NCBI RefSeq assembly: GCF_016403105.1
Contig: NZ_CP046155.1
Location: 558,001 to 622,000 of the forward strand
DNA length: 64,000 nt
From: Leptolyngbya sp. BL0902
GTDB taxonomy: Bacteria; Cyanobacteriota; Cyanobacteriia; Phormidesmidales; Phormidesmidaceae
Reading direction: 5' to 3'
The notes beneath the pieces were generated by a model. It ran no database searches and was not told the origin of the DNA. It worked only from the letters and a program-made list of their open reading frames with translations. The position numbers and the translations under genes were made by a program. This document shows, one piece after another, positions 46,085 to 55,206 of the stretch (its first letter is position 1; each line of letters opens with the position of its first letter).

Positions 46085-46570
46085 AGAACGGTCTCCACGA
46101 AATGAACAAGGCTAGGCAACTTGGCAACACCGCTTTGAAGACAATAAACCTGCAAAAACAAATGTGCCAAAAAAATCTGTTCTTCTCTGGCTGGAAAAGA
46201 ACAGTGCATACGCCGGATGACCAAGCAGTACGGGGAGAGCACGACTGAATGGAAGCCGCTGCGGGCGTGACTGTAGAACACCTGGCGGAGCAAGAAGACA
46301 CCAAATGAGAGCACTTAGTATTCCTTCACATTTATACCATGTTGAACCGGGGTCGCCCACCCCTTACCTCCCCCCATCGCTGCAACCCTTGCGTTCTATG
46401 AACGACTGTCCCCAGACTCCCAGAGGGTAGGGGAAAATGAATGTAGCCTGAGTTACATTTCAGCCAAGGCCAGGGACGGTGGAGCACGGGATTGCCGTTA
46501 GCTCAGCCTAGGCATCTACGCCTTCCCTTCTTTCCCTCAACCCAACTCCTGATCGATGGAGGCCGCTGCC
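46085..46570. other. intergenic region between divergent desA and pentapeptide gene
   Basis: About 485 bp; AT-rich from 46130 to 46345. No ORF is credible. Promoters for desA (minus) and the pentapeptide gene (plus) should lie here. Shine-Dalgarno GGAGG at 46558-46562 decides the start of the next gene. Confidence 0.4.
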
Positions 46571-47101
46571 ATGGATGTTCAACAATTTCTACACGAGTAC
46601 AACCGAGGCGACCGTAACTTTTCGGGGGTCAGGCTGCATCGGCTGGACTTGCGGGGAGTCAACCTCAGCGGTATCGACCTTCGTGGGGCCGACCTCTCCC
46701 AAGCCGCCCTCGATGGCACTGACCTCTCCCGGGCCAACCTTGAGCGGGCCAACCTCTCCGATGCCGACCTCACGGGCACCGATCTGAGCGGAGCCAACCT
46801 CAAACACACCAATTTAATTGGGGCCGATCTACGGCGGGCTAGCCTCGTGGGGGCCGATCTCAGCCAGGCCGACCTGCGTACGGCCAACCTAGAGCAAGCC
46901 GATCTGCGGGGGGCAATTCTGTGTGAGGTCATCCTCAGCGGGGCTAACCTCACCAACGCCAACCTAGTCAGCGCCTGGGTAGAGGATACCCACTTAGCCG
47001 AGGCCGACCTAGGCGGAGCTAACCTGAATTTGCTGCGCCACTGCGGTGTGGATACTCGCCCCACGGGAGAATCTCGCTGGATTTCCTGGGGTATCCATTA
47101 G
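46571..47101 (+). CDS. pentapeptide-repeat protein
   Basis: A 176-residue protein made almost entirely of pentapeptide repeats, A(D/N)LxG-type, about 24 units (from LDLRGVNLSGIDLRGADLS to about residue 155), which should fold as a right-handed quadrilateral beta-helix. The N-terminal cap MDVQQFLHEYNRGDRNFSGV resembles the cap of the second pentapeptide gene at 47454. There is no signal peptide or membrane segment. Cyanobacteria encode many such proteins, mostly without known function. The ATG at 46571 is chosen because GGAGG precedes it; an ATG at 46556 is in frame. Confidence 0.85.
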   Translation: MDVQQFLHEYNRGDRNFSGVRLHRLDLRGVNLSGIDLRGADLSQAALDGTDLSRANLERANLSDADLTGTDLSGANLKHTNLIGADLRRASLVGADLSQADLRTANLEQADLRGAILCEVILSGANLTNANLVSAWVEDTHLAEADLGGANLNLLRHCGVDTRPTGESRWISWGIH

Positions 47102-47259
47102 CCTCAGCCGTATGAATTGTGATCTGAGACACGCCAAAAAGTCGCTAAGATCACGCAAAAACGCTGGAAAAGATCACAAGGGGGCAGAGAGTGGGTCACA
47201 GTATTGCGCCCCAAAAAAGCAGATAGTAAGAACAGAAATGCATCTTACCCATTCTGGCT

Positions 47260-47457
47260 ATGACATCTACCACCTCTCCTCCTACCCTTGCTGCCATCGC
47301 CGATCAAATCTTTACGGATCGTCGCATTACTCGCCAGGTACAGCAGGATCTGATGCAGCTTTTGCTAGGCAAAGCGCAAATCAGCAGCCAGGAACAAGCC
47401 CTCGCCCAACGCATTTTTGAGGCGATTCAGCAGGGGCGTTTGCGAGTGGTGGACTAG
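47260..47457 (+). CDS. small conserved cyanobacterial protein
   Basis: A 65-residue soluble protein, largely helical, with the conserved stretch DQIFTDRRITRQVQQDLMQL and a C-terminal AQRIFEAIQQGRLRVVD. I recognise the pattern from small cyanobacterial proteins of unknown function. It ends at 47457 and overlaps by 4 bp the stop of the convergent pentapeptide gene, so the two transcripts would overlap at their ends. Confidence 0.7.
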   Translation: MTSTTSPPTLAAIADQIFTDRRITRQVQQDLMQLLLGKAQISSQEQALAQRIFEAIQQGRLRVVD

Positions 47458-48386
47458 GTCAACAGTCGGTCGATAAACAGTGAATGATCCAAGGTCTCCT
47501 TGGCAGGGCGGCGAGTCCATCGGGTTTCGCCATGGACGGCAGCATACAGGTAGGATCGGGCCTCCGTAGGCAGCACAGATTCGGTAAATTCTGTGCCCTC
47601 AACACAGGCCGACCGCAGCGAAGCTTCCCCCAAGTGGGCGCGGGTTAGATCAGCCCGGGAGAGATTGACCTCATCGAGGTTGCCGTGCCATACCACAGCC
47701 CCCGTTAGATTAGCGTTGCACAAATTAGCTCCCACCATAGAGACGCCGCGCATGGTGGTATGGGAAAGGTTGGCGGCACTTAGGTTGGTGTGGTCGAGGT
47801 TGGCCCCGTTTAGTTTGGCATCCTTGAGGTTGACCCCCGACAGATCCAGACCACTGAGGTCTACGCCGTTCAGCCAAGCTCCCTCCAGGTTGACGGCAGA
47901 CAGGCAAGTACGGTCTAGGTCGGCCCCACTCAGCCGTACCCCGGTAAGGTGTGCCCAGGCGAGGTTGGCTTCCCGCAGATTGGCCCCGCGTAGGTTGGCC
48001 CCACTGAGGTTGGCCCCGCACAGGTTCGCGCCGCACAGGTTGGCATTCCGCAGGTTGACGTAGCACAAATCTGCGCCACTGAGCTGAGTTTGGTGAAGGT
48101 TGGCCTGCACCAGAAAGGCTCCCCGAAAGCTGGCCTTGGTGAAATCAGCCCCAGCTAGGTTGGCCTCGCTCATCTTGGCAAAGCTGAAGTTAGCCCAGTT
48201 GCCCTTGGCCCCCACCAAAACAGCCTGGGTGAGGAAAGAACGGCTGAGGTTGGTGCCTTTGAGGTTGGAGCGACTGAGATCGACCTCGACCAGAATGTGG
48301 TGGGCCAAATCGGCCCCGGCCAACTGAATGCCGACGAAATCGCGGTAGCCTGCCTCGTAAAGTTCAAGAAAGTACTGAATGTTCAT
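47454..48386 (-). CDS. pentapeptide-repeat protein
   Basis: A 310-residue protein with a cap MNIQYFLELYEAGYRDFVGI followed by about 38 A(D/N)LxG-type repeats (for example ANLCGANLCGANLSGANLRG) and a non-repeat C-terminal tail of about 45 residues containing ARSYLYAAVHGETRWTRR. The cap is clearly related to that of the gene at 46571: both read FLxxYxxGxRxFxG. The frame is open for 98 codons further upstream without similarity or a good start, so the ATG at 48386 is used; its Shine-Dalgarno sequence is weak. Function is unknown; length suggests a long rigid rod. Confidence 0.83.
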   Translation of the reverse strand: MNIQYFLELYEAGYRDFVGIQLAGADLAHHILVEVDLSRSNLKGTNLSRSFLTQAVLVGAKGNWANFSFAKMSEANLAGADFTKASFRGAFLVQANLHQTQLSGADLCYVNLRNANLCGANLCGANLSGANLRGANLREANLAWAHLTGVRLSGADLDRTCLSAVNLEGAWLNGVDLSGLDLSGVNLKDAKLNGANLDHTNLSAANLSHTTMRGVSMVGANLCNANLTGAVVWHGNLDEVNLSRADLTRAHLGEASLRSACVEGTEFTESVLPTEARSYLYAAVHGETRWTRRPAKETLDHSLFIDRLLT

Positions 48387-48960
48387 AGTACTGCGGTGGG
48401 AAGTCCTGGTAAAACCGGACTCACGGAGGGCGATGGTGGGCACGGTAGTTTCCAAAATGAGAACAGCAAACAGGAGACTGAGAGAGTCGCTATCGTCCCA
48501 GGTGTGGCTGTAGCTCATCGCGAGACGAAGCTGGACGGTAGCTTGAGTGCTGGTGATGTAACAGGCAAGTTGAGAAAAAGGCAAGATAGCAAAGGATGCC
48601 CATGAAGTCACTGAACCAAGGTTCTCGGTGGCTATATCAGGCCCATGCTGCGGAAAATAGAGAATTGATAATGGTATCAAATTTTGGTCTGACTGGATAA
48701 TTCAGTGCTTCTAACTAGGCCAATCACTGGCTATAGATGGCAGAATGAATGGTAAAAATGCCTATAGCCTAGATCTAGCACGCTAAATTAAAGATGGCGA
48801 AGATCAAGAAATTAACAACTTAGATCAATATTAAATATTTTTTAACATTTGCCATTGCGGGAGCCAAAACCTCCTGACTAAAGATTAGTTGGTTTTGCCA
48901 TTCCTGTCAGTCTATATTGAGCTTGTTTGATATTTCAGTGTGAAACTTATCAGTTATCCG
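48387..48960. other. intergenic region between divergent genes
   Basis: About 575 bp. The part at 48640-48900 is the most AT-rich stretch in the window, with runs such as TTAAATATTTTTTAAC near 48830. No small gene is supported. Promoters for both flanking genes are expected. Confidence 0.4.
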
Positions 48961-49650
48961 ATGATGCAACGACTCGTTTTTGGCCTCCTGTGGCTGAGCT
49001 TTGTCGGGTATGCCGTGCTCCTAGCCCCTCCCGATCAGCCCGATATCGCCGATCTCATCCTGCGCCTGTCCACCGGAAACTGGGATGGCCTCAACCCAGC
49101 GCTGATTGCTCTGTTCAATGCCATGGGTCTCTGGCCCATGGTCTATGCTGCCGTGGCGCTGGTGGATGGCCGAGGGCAGCGAATCTGGGCGTGGCCCTTT
49201 GTGGGCGCTTCCTTTGCGGTAGGAGCCTTTGCCCTATTGCCCTACCTAGCTCTGCGATCCCCTGTTCCCTGGGTTGGCCCAGAGGATCGACTGTTGCGGG
49301 TGGTTGGGAGTCGTCTGTTGGGCGCAAGTTTGGCCCTGGCGGCCTTGGTGCTGCTGGGCTGGGGGCTCATCTATGGCGATTGGTCGGCCTTCTGGCAGCA
49401 GTGGCAAACCTCCCGGTTTGTCCACGTCATGACCTTGGATTTTTGTGCCCTGTGGCTCTTGTTCCCGGTTCTCTTGATCGATGATCTGCCCCGACGTGGT
49501 CTCCGTCAGGGGTGGGTAATTCCCTCTGTCTTGGCGTTGCCCCTCCTTGGAGCCGCGCTCTACCTCGCCCTGCGGCCTCCCCTGCCTAGAGATCAGTCCA
49601 GTCAAGCGCCAACCCTCGCCCCAGTACCGGAGTCATCGGGTCTGGGCTAG
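48961..49650 (+). CDS. conserved integral membrane protein
   Basis: About 229 residues with six hydrophobic segments (LVFGLLWLSFVGYAVLL, ALIALFNAMGLWPMVYAAV, FAVGAFALLPYLAL, LALAALVLLGWGLIYG, FVHVMTLDFCALWLLFPVL, VIPSVLALPLLGAALYLAL). Short conserved stretches are GLNPALIALFNAMG and VMTLDFCALWLLFPVLL. Cyanobacterial and plastid-encoded or plastid-targeted homologues exist, but no function is known to me. A GTG at 48940 in the same frame is an alternative start. The gene converges on gyrA. Confidence 0.7.
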   Translation: MMQRLVFGLLWLSFVGYAVLLAPPDQPDIADLILRLSTGNWDGLNPALIALFNAMGLWPMVYAAVALVDGRGQRIWAWPFVGASFAVGAFALLPYLALRSPVPWVGPEDRLLRVVGSRLLGASLALAALVLLGWGLIYGDWSAFWQQWQTSRFVHVMTLDFCALWLLFPVLLIDDLPRRGLRQGWVIPSVLALPLLGAALYLALRPPLPRDQSSQAPTLAPVPESSGLG

Positions 49651-49704
49651 CGTGAGGCTCTGGAGCCCTAGTGTGTCCTTCTAAAATCCGACTGGGCCTG
49701 CGGC

Positions 49705-52353
49705 TTACGCATTCTCAGTGGTCTCTTCGGCAACAGTATCTTCGGTAACAGCCTCTTCGGCCACAGCCTCTTCAGCGGCGGTGTCTTCGGCAGTATCGCT
49801 GGGGGCCAAAAGGTCGTCGGGCTCTTGCAGGGCGGGGGGCACCACGGCCACAGCAGCAATGGCGTCTTCCCCATCCAACCGTTGCAGCCGCACCCCGGTG
49901 GCCGGACGAGACTGGATAGAGATGTCGTTCACCCGCTGACGAATGATGATGCCTCGGTTTGTCACCAGCATTAGTTCGTCGCCATCGCTGACCACCCGCA
50001 GGGCCGCTAGGGTGTCGTCGTTCTTGCGGAACTTGATGGCCTTCAGCCCTAGCCCCGCCCGGTTTTGCAGGCGGAATTTCGACACAGGCACCCGCTTCCC
50101 TAGGCCAGAGGAGGCGATCACCAGCACCCAGGGGCCGGGATCGTTGGTGGCAACGAGGGTATCTTCGTCGTCTTCGCTCTCGCTATCGGCAGCGGCCTGC
50201 ACGGCTTCAACCACTTGGCTCGGCAGAATATCCATGCTGATCAACTCGTCGCCATCGCGCAGGGCCATGGCCCGTACCCCACGGGTGGGCCGACCGAGGG
50301 GCCGCAGTTGGTCGTCGTCTACCTTGAAGTGGATGGTCATGCCGTGGCGGGAACCGATCAGAATGCTGTCGGTGCTGCGGGCGAGGCGCACCCAGCGCAG
50401 TTGGTCGCCCTCTTCGAGGGAAATGGCGATCAGACCGTTGGCCCGGATATTGCTGAAGGCAGAGAGGGCTGTTTTTTTAACGAAGCCACCCCGCGTTAGC
50501 ATCACCAGATAGTCTTCATCGGTGAATTCCCGCACCGATAGCACCGAGGTAATCACCTCTTCCTTGGGGATGGGCAGCATTTGCACGATGGGAATGCCCC
50601 GCGCTGCCCGCGAACCTTCGGGCACCTGGTAGGCCCGCATAGAGTAGGCCACGCCTCGGTCGCTGAAGAACATCAGATAATCGTGGGTGTAGCAGGTGAT
50701 GAAGTGCTGAACGCCATCGTCCTCCTTCATCTTGGCTCCGGCCTTGCCACGGGTGGCGCGGCTTTGGGCCTCAAAGGTGGTGACGGGCATCCGCTTGATG
50801 TAGCCCTGATCCGTCACCAGAATGACTACCTGCTCGTTAGCGATGAGAGAAATGTCGCTGAGTTCACCCTCGTCCATCTCGATGGTGGTGCGGCGGGGGG
50901 TGTTGTGCTTGGCCTTGAGATCGCCCAGCTCGGTGATGATAATTTCGAGAATCCGCTCCCGACGGGCCAAAATATCCTGAAGATCCGTGATTTTAGCCAT
51001 CAGGTCTTCGTGTTCGCTCTGGATTTTGTCGGCCTCGAGGGCGGTGAGGCGGCGCAACTGCATTTGTAGAATGGCGTCCGACTGCACCTCCGAGAGGCCG
51101 TAGGTGTCCATCAATTCCTGCTTGGCGGTGGGGGTGTCGGCGGCGTGGCGAATCAGGGCAATCACCGCATCCAAGTTGGCTAGGGCAATCAGATAGCCTT
51201 GAAGGATGTGATCCCGCTCCTGGGCCTTGCGCAGTTCGTAGCGGGTGCGGCGGGTGATGGTCTCTTCCCGGAACTCCAGGAATACCTCCAGCATTCGCTT
51301 CAGGCCCAGCAGTTGGGGTTCCCCGTTCACCAGGGCCAGCATGTTGACGCCAAAGTTGTTTTGCAGCGGCGTTTGCTTATAGAGGTTGTTTAGCACCACG
51401 CGGGGGTAGGCGTCGCGCTTCAGTTCGATCACGATCCGCATTCCGTCCCGGTCGCTCTCGTCGCGGATGTCGGAAATGCCCTCTAGTTTGCGCTCGTTCA
51501 CCATTTCGGCGATGCGCTCGATCATGCCCGCCTTGTTGGTTTGGTAGGGCAGTTCGGTGATGATGATGGCTTCTCGGTCGGGCCGCCCCCGGTGCTCAAT
51601 GGTTTCCAGACTGGCCACGCCGCGCATGGTCACAGAGCCGCGCCCGGTGTTGTAGGCATCGCGAATGCCGCTGCGGCCCAGGATTTGGGCTCCGGTGGGA
51701 AAGTCCGGGCCGGGGATGATCTCCATCAATTCGGCGGTGGTGATGTCGGGGTTGTGGATCAGGGCGATCACGCCGTCGATCAGCTCACCGGGGTTGTGGG
51801 GCGGAATGTTCGTCGCCATCCCCACGGCAATGCCGGAGGAACCATTCAGTAAAAGCTGGGGCAAGCGCGAGGGCAGCACCACGGGCTCCTGCTGGGAACC
51901 ATCGAAGTTATCGGCAAAATCGACGGTTTCCGACTCGATATCCTGCAACAGGGAGTCGCTGGTCAGGGATTGCAGGCGGCATTCGGTGTATCGCATCGCC
52001 GCCGGAGGGTCGTTGTCGATGGAGCCAAAGTTGCCGTGACCATTGATCAGCGGCGACCGCATCGAAAAATCCTGGGCCATCCGCACCAGGGCATCGTAAA
52101 CCGCCGTATCGCCGTGGGGGTGATACTTACCCAGCACTTCCCCCACCACCCGGGCGCACTTACGGAAAGGCCGATCCGCCGCCAAACCCAGTTCGTGCAT
52201 GGCATACAGAATGCGACGATGCACAGGCTTGAGGCCGTCCCTGGCATCGGGCAAGGCTCGACCCACGATCACGCTCATGGCGTATTCCAGATAGGAGCTT
52301 TCCATTTCGTTGCGTAGATCGGTGGGAACGATACGCTCTTCTGGGGTTGCCAT
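49705..52353 (-). CDS. gyrA: DNA gyrase subunit A
   Basis: An 882-residue type IIA topoisomerase A subunit that cuts and rejoins DNA, pairing with GyrB to introduce negative supercoils. The catalytic Tyr lies in [10 protein letters not shown] (about residue 121). The quinolone-resistance region reads [19 protein letters not shown], with Thr at the Ser83 position and Asp87, as in other cyanobacterial GyrA proteins. The C-terminal domain has six beta-pinwheel-like repeats and, in place of the E. coli GyrA box, [13 protein letters not shown], which is the form I know from cyanobacteria. A 30-residue Glu/Ala/Thr-rich acidic tail (about 850-882) is encoded by short tandem codon repeats. gyrB is not in the window. 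Confidence 0.95.
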   Translation of the reverse strand: MATPEERIVPTDLRNEMESSYLEYAMSVIVGRALPDARDGLKPVHRRILYAMHELGLAADRPFRKCARVVGEVLGKYHPHGDTAVYDALVRMAQDFSMRSPLINGHGNFGSIDNDPPAAMRYTECRLQSLTSDSLLQDIESETVDFADNFDGSQQEPVVLPSRLPQLLLNGSSGIAVGMATNIPPHNPGELIDGVIALIHNPDITTAELMEIIPGPDFPTGAQILGRSGIRDAYNTGRGSVTMRGVASLETIEHRGRPDREAIIITELPYQTNKAGMIERIAEMVNERKLEGISDIRDESDRDGMRIVIELKRDAYPRVVLNNLYKQTPLQNNFGVNMLALVNGEPQLLGLKRMLEVFLEFREETITRRTRYELRKAQERDHILQGYLIALANLDAVIALIRHAADTPTAKQELMDTYGLSEVQSDAILQMQLRRLTALEADKIQSEHEDLMAKITDLQDILARRERILEIIITELGDLKAKHNTPRRTTIEMDEGELSDISLIANEQVVILVTDQGYIKRMPVTTFEAQSRATRGKAGAKMKEDDGVQHFITCYTHDYLMFFSDRGVAYSMRAYQVPEGSRAARGIPIVQMLPIPKEEVITSVLSVREFTDEDYLVMLTRGGFVKKTALSAFSNIRANGLIAISLEEGDQLRWVRLARSTDSILIGSRHGMTIHFKVDDDQLRPLGRPTRGVRAMALRDGDELISMDILPSQVVEAVQAAADSESEDDEDTLVATNDPGPWVLVIASSGLGKRVPVSKFRLQNRAGLGLKAIKFRKNDDTLAALRVVSDGDELMLVTNRGIIIRQRVNDISIQSRPATGVRLQRLDGEDAIAAVAVVPPALQEPDDLLAPSDTAEDTAAEEAVAEEAVTEDTVAEETTENA

Positions 52354-52526
52354 GGGCAGAAAAACTCCGAATTTGCGAACAACAAAGCGCTAGTCAGACC
52401 CTCGCACCGAATGGTGCTGAATAGCGCTTGAAAGGCTTGATTTTTGGGGACTCGTGCCTGGTCTATTTTAGCACAGAAGCCTTGTTTGTAAGTCCCTAGG
52501 GCTAGGGCTGCAATGGGGCTAGGCTC

Positions 52527-52763
52527 CTAGGCGGTGACGGGGGAAATGGTTGTAGTGCAGTTCGGGTAGGGTTGCGGCGGATCTTGGAGGCCCAGCAAAT
52601 CCTCACCGTGGCCAAGGAGAGAACCCGTCGTCGGCACGATAACCCGATGGTGTAGTAATGCGGGTGGCAGAGTTGCGTTCACCGCATTAACGAACGTAAC
52701 CTGGAGGCCGAGACTATTGAGGGCCTCCCGCAACGTTTTGACGTTCAGCGATTGATCCATCAT
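52527..52763 (-). CDS. small hypothetical protein
   Basis: A 78-residue ORF with an excellent Shine-Dalgarno sequence, GGAGG nine bp before ATGATG. It begins MMDQSLNVKTLREALNSLGL and is soluble, with a hydrophobic middle and Pro-rich end. No family is recognised, and homology would be needed to be sure. It is 174 bp upstream of gyrA on the same strand; the separation and the intervening low-GC segment make a shared transcript unlikely. Confidence 0.4.
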   Translation of the reverse strand: MMDQSLNVKTLREALNSLGLQVTFVNAVNATLPPALLHHRVIVPTTGSLLGHGEDLLGLQDPPQPYPNCTTTISPVTA

Positions 52764-52941
52764 TTGAGTGCGCCTCCACCGAAGGCTCTACAAAGATTTC
52801 TTCTGCGATGGCCATAGGATTCGCACCTAGCCCTATCGCAGTGGCTGAGCGACTTCATTCTAAGGACTTTAAAGTTCTCCTCCTTTAATGAATTAGCGCC
52901 GTAAATTGGATCGAGTATGAAGTATTGGAGAAACTAAACCC

Positions 52942-53208
52942 ATGGGAATGCCTTGTGAAGTGAATAGCATGCTGAAGTTAACGCCTGCCCAGGGATATCC
53001 TCTTCACCTTAAGAAAGGTGGAAGACACGTTGTCCAAAAGGAAGGATATCGAATCATCCCGATTGATGTGCCGATTCCTTTGGTTGATGAGAACTGGTTT
53101 GCCCAAGCAGATATTAGAATCTACAAGCTGGTTTGGGAAAATGGTGTGACTCAAATAAGCTTTGAGATTGATCGAGTTTATGAGTTTCCGGTGTTGACCA
53201 AAACTTAA
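52942..53208 (+). CDS. DUF2584 family protein
   Basis: An 88-residue cyanobacterial protein. The start MGMPCEVNSMLKLTPAQGYP and the central EGYRIIPIDVPIPLVDENWF are characteristic of DUF2584. It is soluble and probably a small beta-rich protein. Function unknown. Its base composition is less GC-rich than that of its neighbours, which is odd but not proof of transfer. Confidence 0.85.
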   Translation: MGMPCEVNSMLKLTPAQGYPLHLKKGGRHVVQKEGYRIIPIDVPIPLVDENWFAQADIRIYKLVWENGVTQISFEIDRVYEFPVLTKT

Positions 53209-53570
53209 AACTCAGGCCATCCTTAGGCCATCGATAAAAGGCTGGATAGCGCTACGGTTTTTCTGAGGCGTTTTAGCTGATTCCTTGGCCTCACCATGGA
53301 TCGTCCAAACCCTGGATCTGACCGTTGGCTGATGGGCTACCATCTCTTTCCTCCGGCTGTTGTGATGCTCAGCTTGTAGCGCTATGATGCGGCCTGCCCA
53401 AGCCAGTTTTCGCTAAGGCCACTGTATTCTGAGACAGCGACGGGGAGGCGATCTGTCATCCTGGGGAGGCAACCTCTATGATTGTTCAATCGGCATTGAT
53501 GCACGATGGTGTTCACGGAGCGGTACTGTCTCCGCTGGCGCTGGGTAAAGTGTGAGGAAGCAGCGTTACT
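53209..53570. other. intergenic region
   Basis: About 360 bp of mixed composition without a supported ORF. GAGGAAG at 53553-53559 serves the next gene. No terminator for the DUF2584 gene is evident. Confidence 0.35.
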
Positions 53571-55169
53571 ATGACCGGGTCTCAATTTGAACCGTGGCAA
53601 CCCCCAGAGGGGGACGATGGGGCATCCTTGGCGGGTGGCCCTGGGTCGATGGCTGGGGCAAACGCTGAGGCGGCTAGTCAGGCGGCCATGGCCCTAACGT
53701 TAACCCCTCCGCCATCGGGGGTGCCCCGGCGGTCGTGGCGACAACGGCTAGGGCTGGGGGCAGCGGTTTTGGCCATGGGGGGAATCGGCTATGGGCTGTG
53801 GGCCTGGTGGTTGCGTCCGCCCCTGCGGCCCTACGTGCTAGACTTTGCGCCCTCTGCCAGCCAGTATGCCGTGGCGGCGCAACAGGCCCCGCTGTTGAAC
53901 TGGCAGATCAGCCATCCGCGCCAGGTTGAGACCTTGGTGGTGCGAACTTTGACGGCGGAGGGGGCCTTGGTCGGTGAGCCGAAGACCTATGATTTGGCAG
54001 GTACTGGATCCAGTTCTCTGCCTGTGGATCTGTTAGCCTACTGTAGCCAAACGCGCCAGCGCCTCTCCTGCGAGAATGTGCCGACCCAGCTTCGGGAGCC
54101 GGGGCAGTATCGTTTTGAGGTCACGCTGTTGCCGAAGGCGTCCCTAAACTTGCCGCCGATCCAGGCGACGAGTAGCCTGGTCACGATTACGCAGCGGCCC
54201 ATGCCCGTGGCGATAGAACTGGTGCCCCAGCAGGTGATTTATTCGGAGGCGGGCACCCCGGTCAGCGCCAACCAGCCCACGCTGGCTCCTCCGGTGACGG
54301 GCAACGGCATTGAGCTAAGCTGGATCGTCACCCATCCCCAGGCGTTGCAGGATCTGCTGCTGGTGGTGCGGAAGCCGGGGGGCACCACGGTGGGCGGACG
54401 GCGGTTTTCCCTGCGAAATCCCGAAAATCCTACCCTGTTGACCCTGCCGGAGGAACTACAGCCCTTCTGCCAAATCGGCGAATATTTGGTGTGTCAAGGG
54501 GTGCCCACGGGCATGGGCCAGGTGGGGCAATACCAGTTTGAGCTAACGCCAATTCCGGTGGGGTTAGCCGACACCGAAACGCCCCCGGTGAAGGTGAGTG
54601 AGGTGGTGGAAGTGCAGCCTCGGCCCCTGGCGATCACGGCCTTTCGTATTAATGGCCAAGAAGCCGATCCTAAGTATTTGGTTCCGGTAGAGCCCGGTCA
54701 GCCCATTCCTGGCTTCCAGCTCGATTGGCAGGTGGAGGGAGGATCTACCGCCCAGGTAGAACTGCTGCCTTCCCCTGGCACCGTGGGCCGTTCGGGGAGT
54801 TTGCGCCTGCCCCTGCCCCCTTCCGGCAGTACCACCCTCACCCTACGGGTCAGCGATGGCCACCATCCCCCGGTGGTGCGGGCCGTGACCTTTGAGACCT
54901 TCAACCCCAACCCTAACCCGCCCATTATCCTTAACCCCGAAGCCCTGCGGCCCAACAGCCCCAGCCCACCCGCCGCCCAGCCCTCACCACAACCGTCGGC
55001 CCAAGCGCCCCGAAGCCCTGCGGCCCCTAGTCCGCCGCCAGACCCGCGTCCTAGGCCCAATCCTCCCAGTCCGCCAGCTCTCCGGTTGCCAGAACCGACA
55101 GCTCCGCCCGCCACCCTGCCGGAGGATTTGCGGAATCGCCCCCTCGAAGACCTCAACCTTCAGTTCTAA
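53571..55169 (+). CDS. membrane-anchored protein with tandem extracytoplasmic Ig-like domains
   Basis: A 532-residue protein. A cytoplasmic tail of about 60 residues with a basic end (RRSWRQR) precedes one membrane segment (LGAAVLAMGGIGYGLWAWWL, about residues 62-82). Two similar domains follow (about 105-205 and 245-345), each of the form W-I-HP...VVR...VG...C...L-C...VPT...GQYxFExTxxP. A third related domain begins near FQLDWQVEGGSTAQVELL (about 380-450). The last 80 residues are Pro/Ser-rich and probably disordered. No known family; the anchor suggests a periplasmic structural or assembly role. The ATG has GAGGAAG about 12 bp upstream. Confidence 0.65.
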   Translation: MTGSQFEPWQPPEGDDGASLAGGPGSMAGANAEAASQAAMALTLTPPPSGVPRRSWRQRLGLGAAVLAMGGIGYGLWAWWLRPPLRPYVLDFAPSASQYAVAAQQAPLLNWQISHPRQVETLVVRTLTAEGALVGEPKTYDLAGTGSSSLPVDLLAYCSQTRQRLSCENVPTQLREPGQYRFEVTLLPKASLNLPPIQATSSLVTITQRPMPVAIELVPQQVIYSEAGTPVSANQPTLAPPVTGNGIELSWIVTHPQALQDLLLVVRKPGGTTVGGRRFSLRNPENPTLLTLPEELQPFCQIGEYLVCQGVPTGMGQVGQYQFELTPIPVGLADTETPPVKVSEVVEVQPRPLAITAFRINGQEADPKYLVPVEPGQPIPGFQLDWQVEGGSTAQVELLPSPGTVGRSGSLRLPLPPSGSTTLTLRVSDGHHPPVVRAVTFETFNPNPNPPIILNPEALRPNSPSPPAAQPSPQPSAQAPRSPAAPSPPPDPRPRPNPPSPPALRLPEPTAPPATLPEDLRNRPLEDLNLQF

Positions 55170-55206
55170 CCCAGTTCTAACTTCGCCCTGGAGTTGCCCC
55201 TAGCCC

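Noticed and set aside
46579-47064. 161-codon antisense frame over the pentapeptide gene
   Set aside because: Its repeats are the complement of the pentapeptide codons; no start signal or family similarity.
47593-48063. 156-codon plus-strand frame over the second pentapeptide gene
   Set aside because: Same reason: complement of a repetitive sense gene.
48387-48680. 98-codon extension of the second pentapeptide protein
   Set aside because: No similarity, no good start; the cap shared with the paralogue begins at 48386.
50740-50800. Apparent loss of the GyrA box in gyrA
   Set aside because: The same QxRATRGKA form is what I recall for cyanobacterial GyrA, so it is a lineage trait and not an oddity of this gene.
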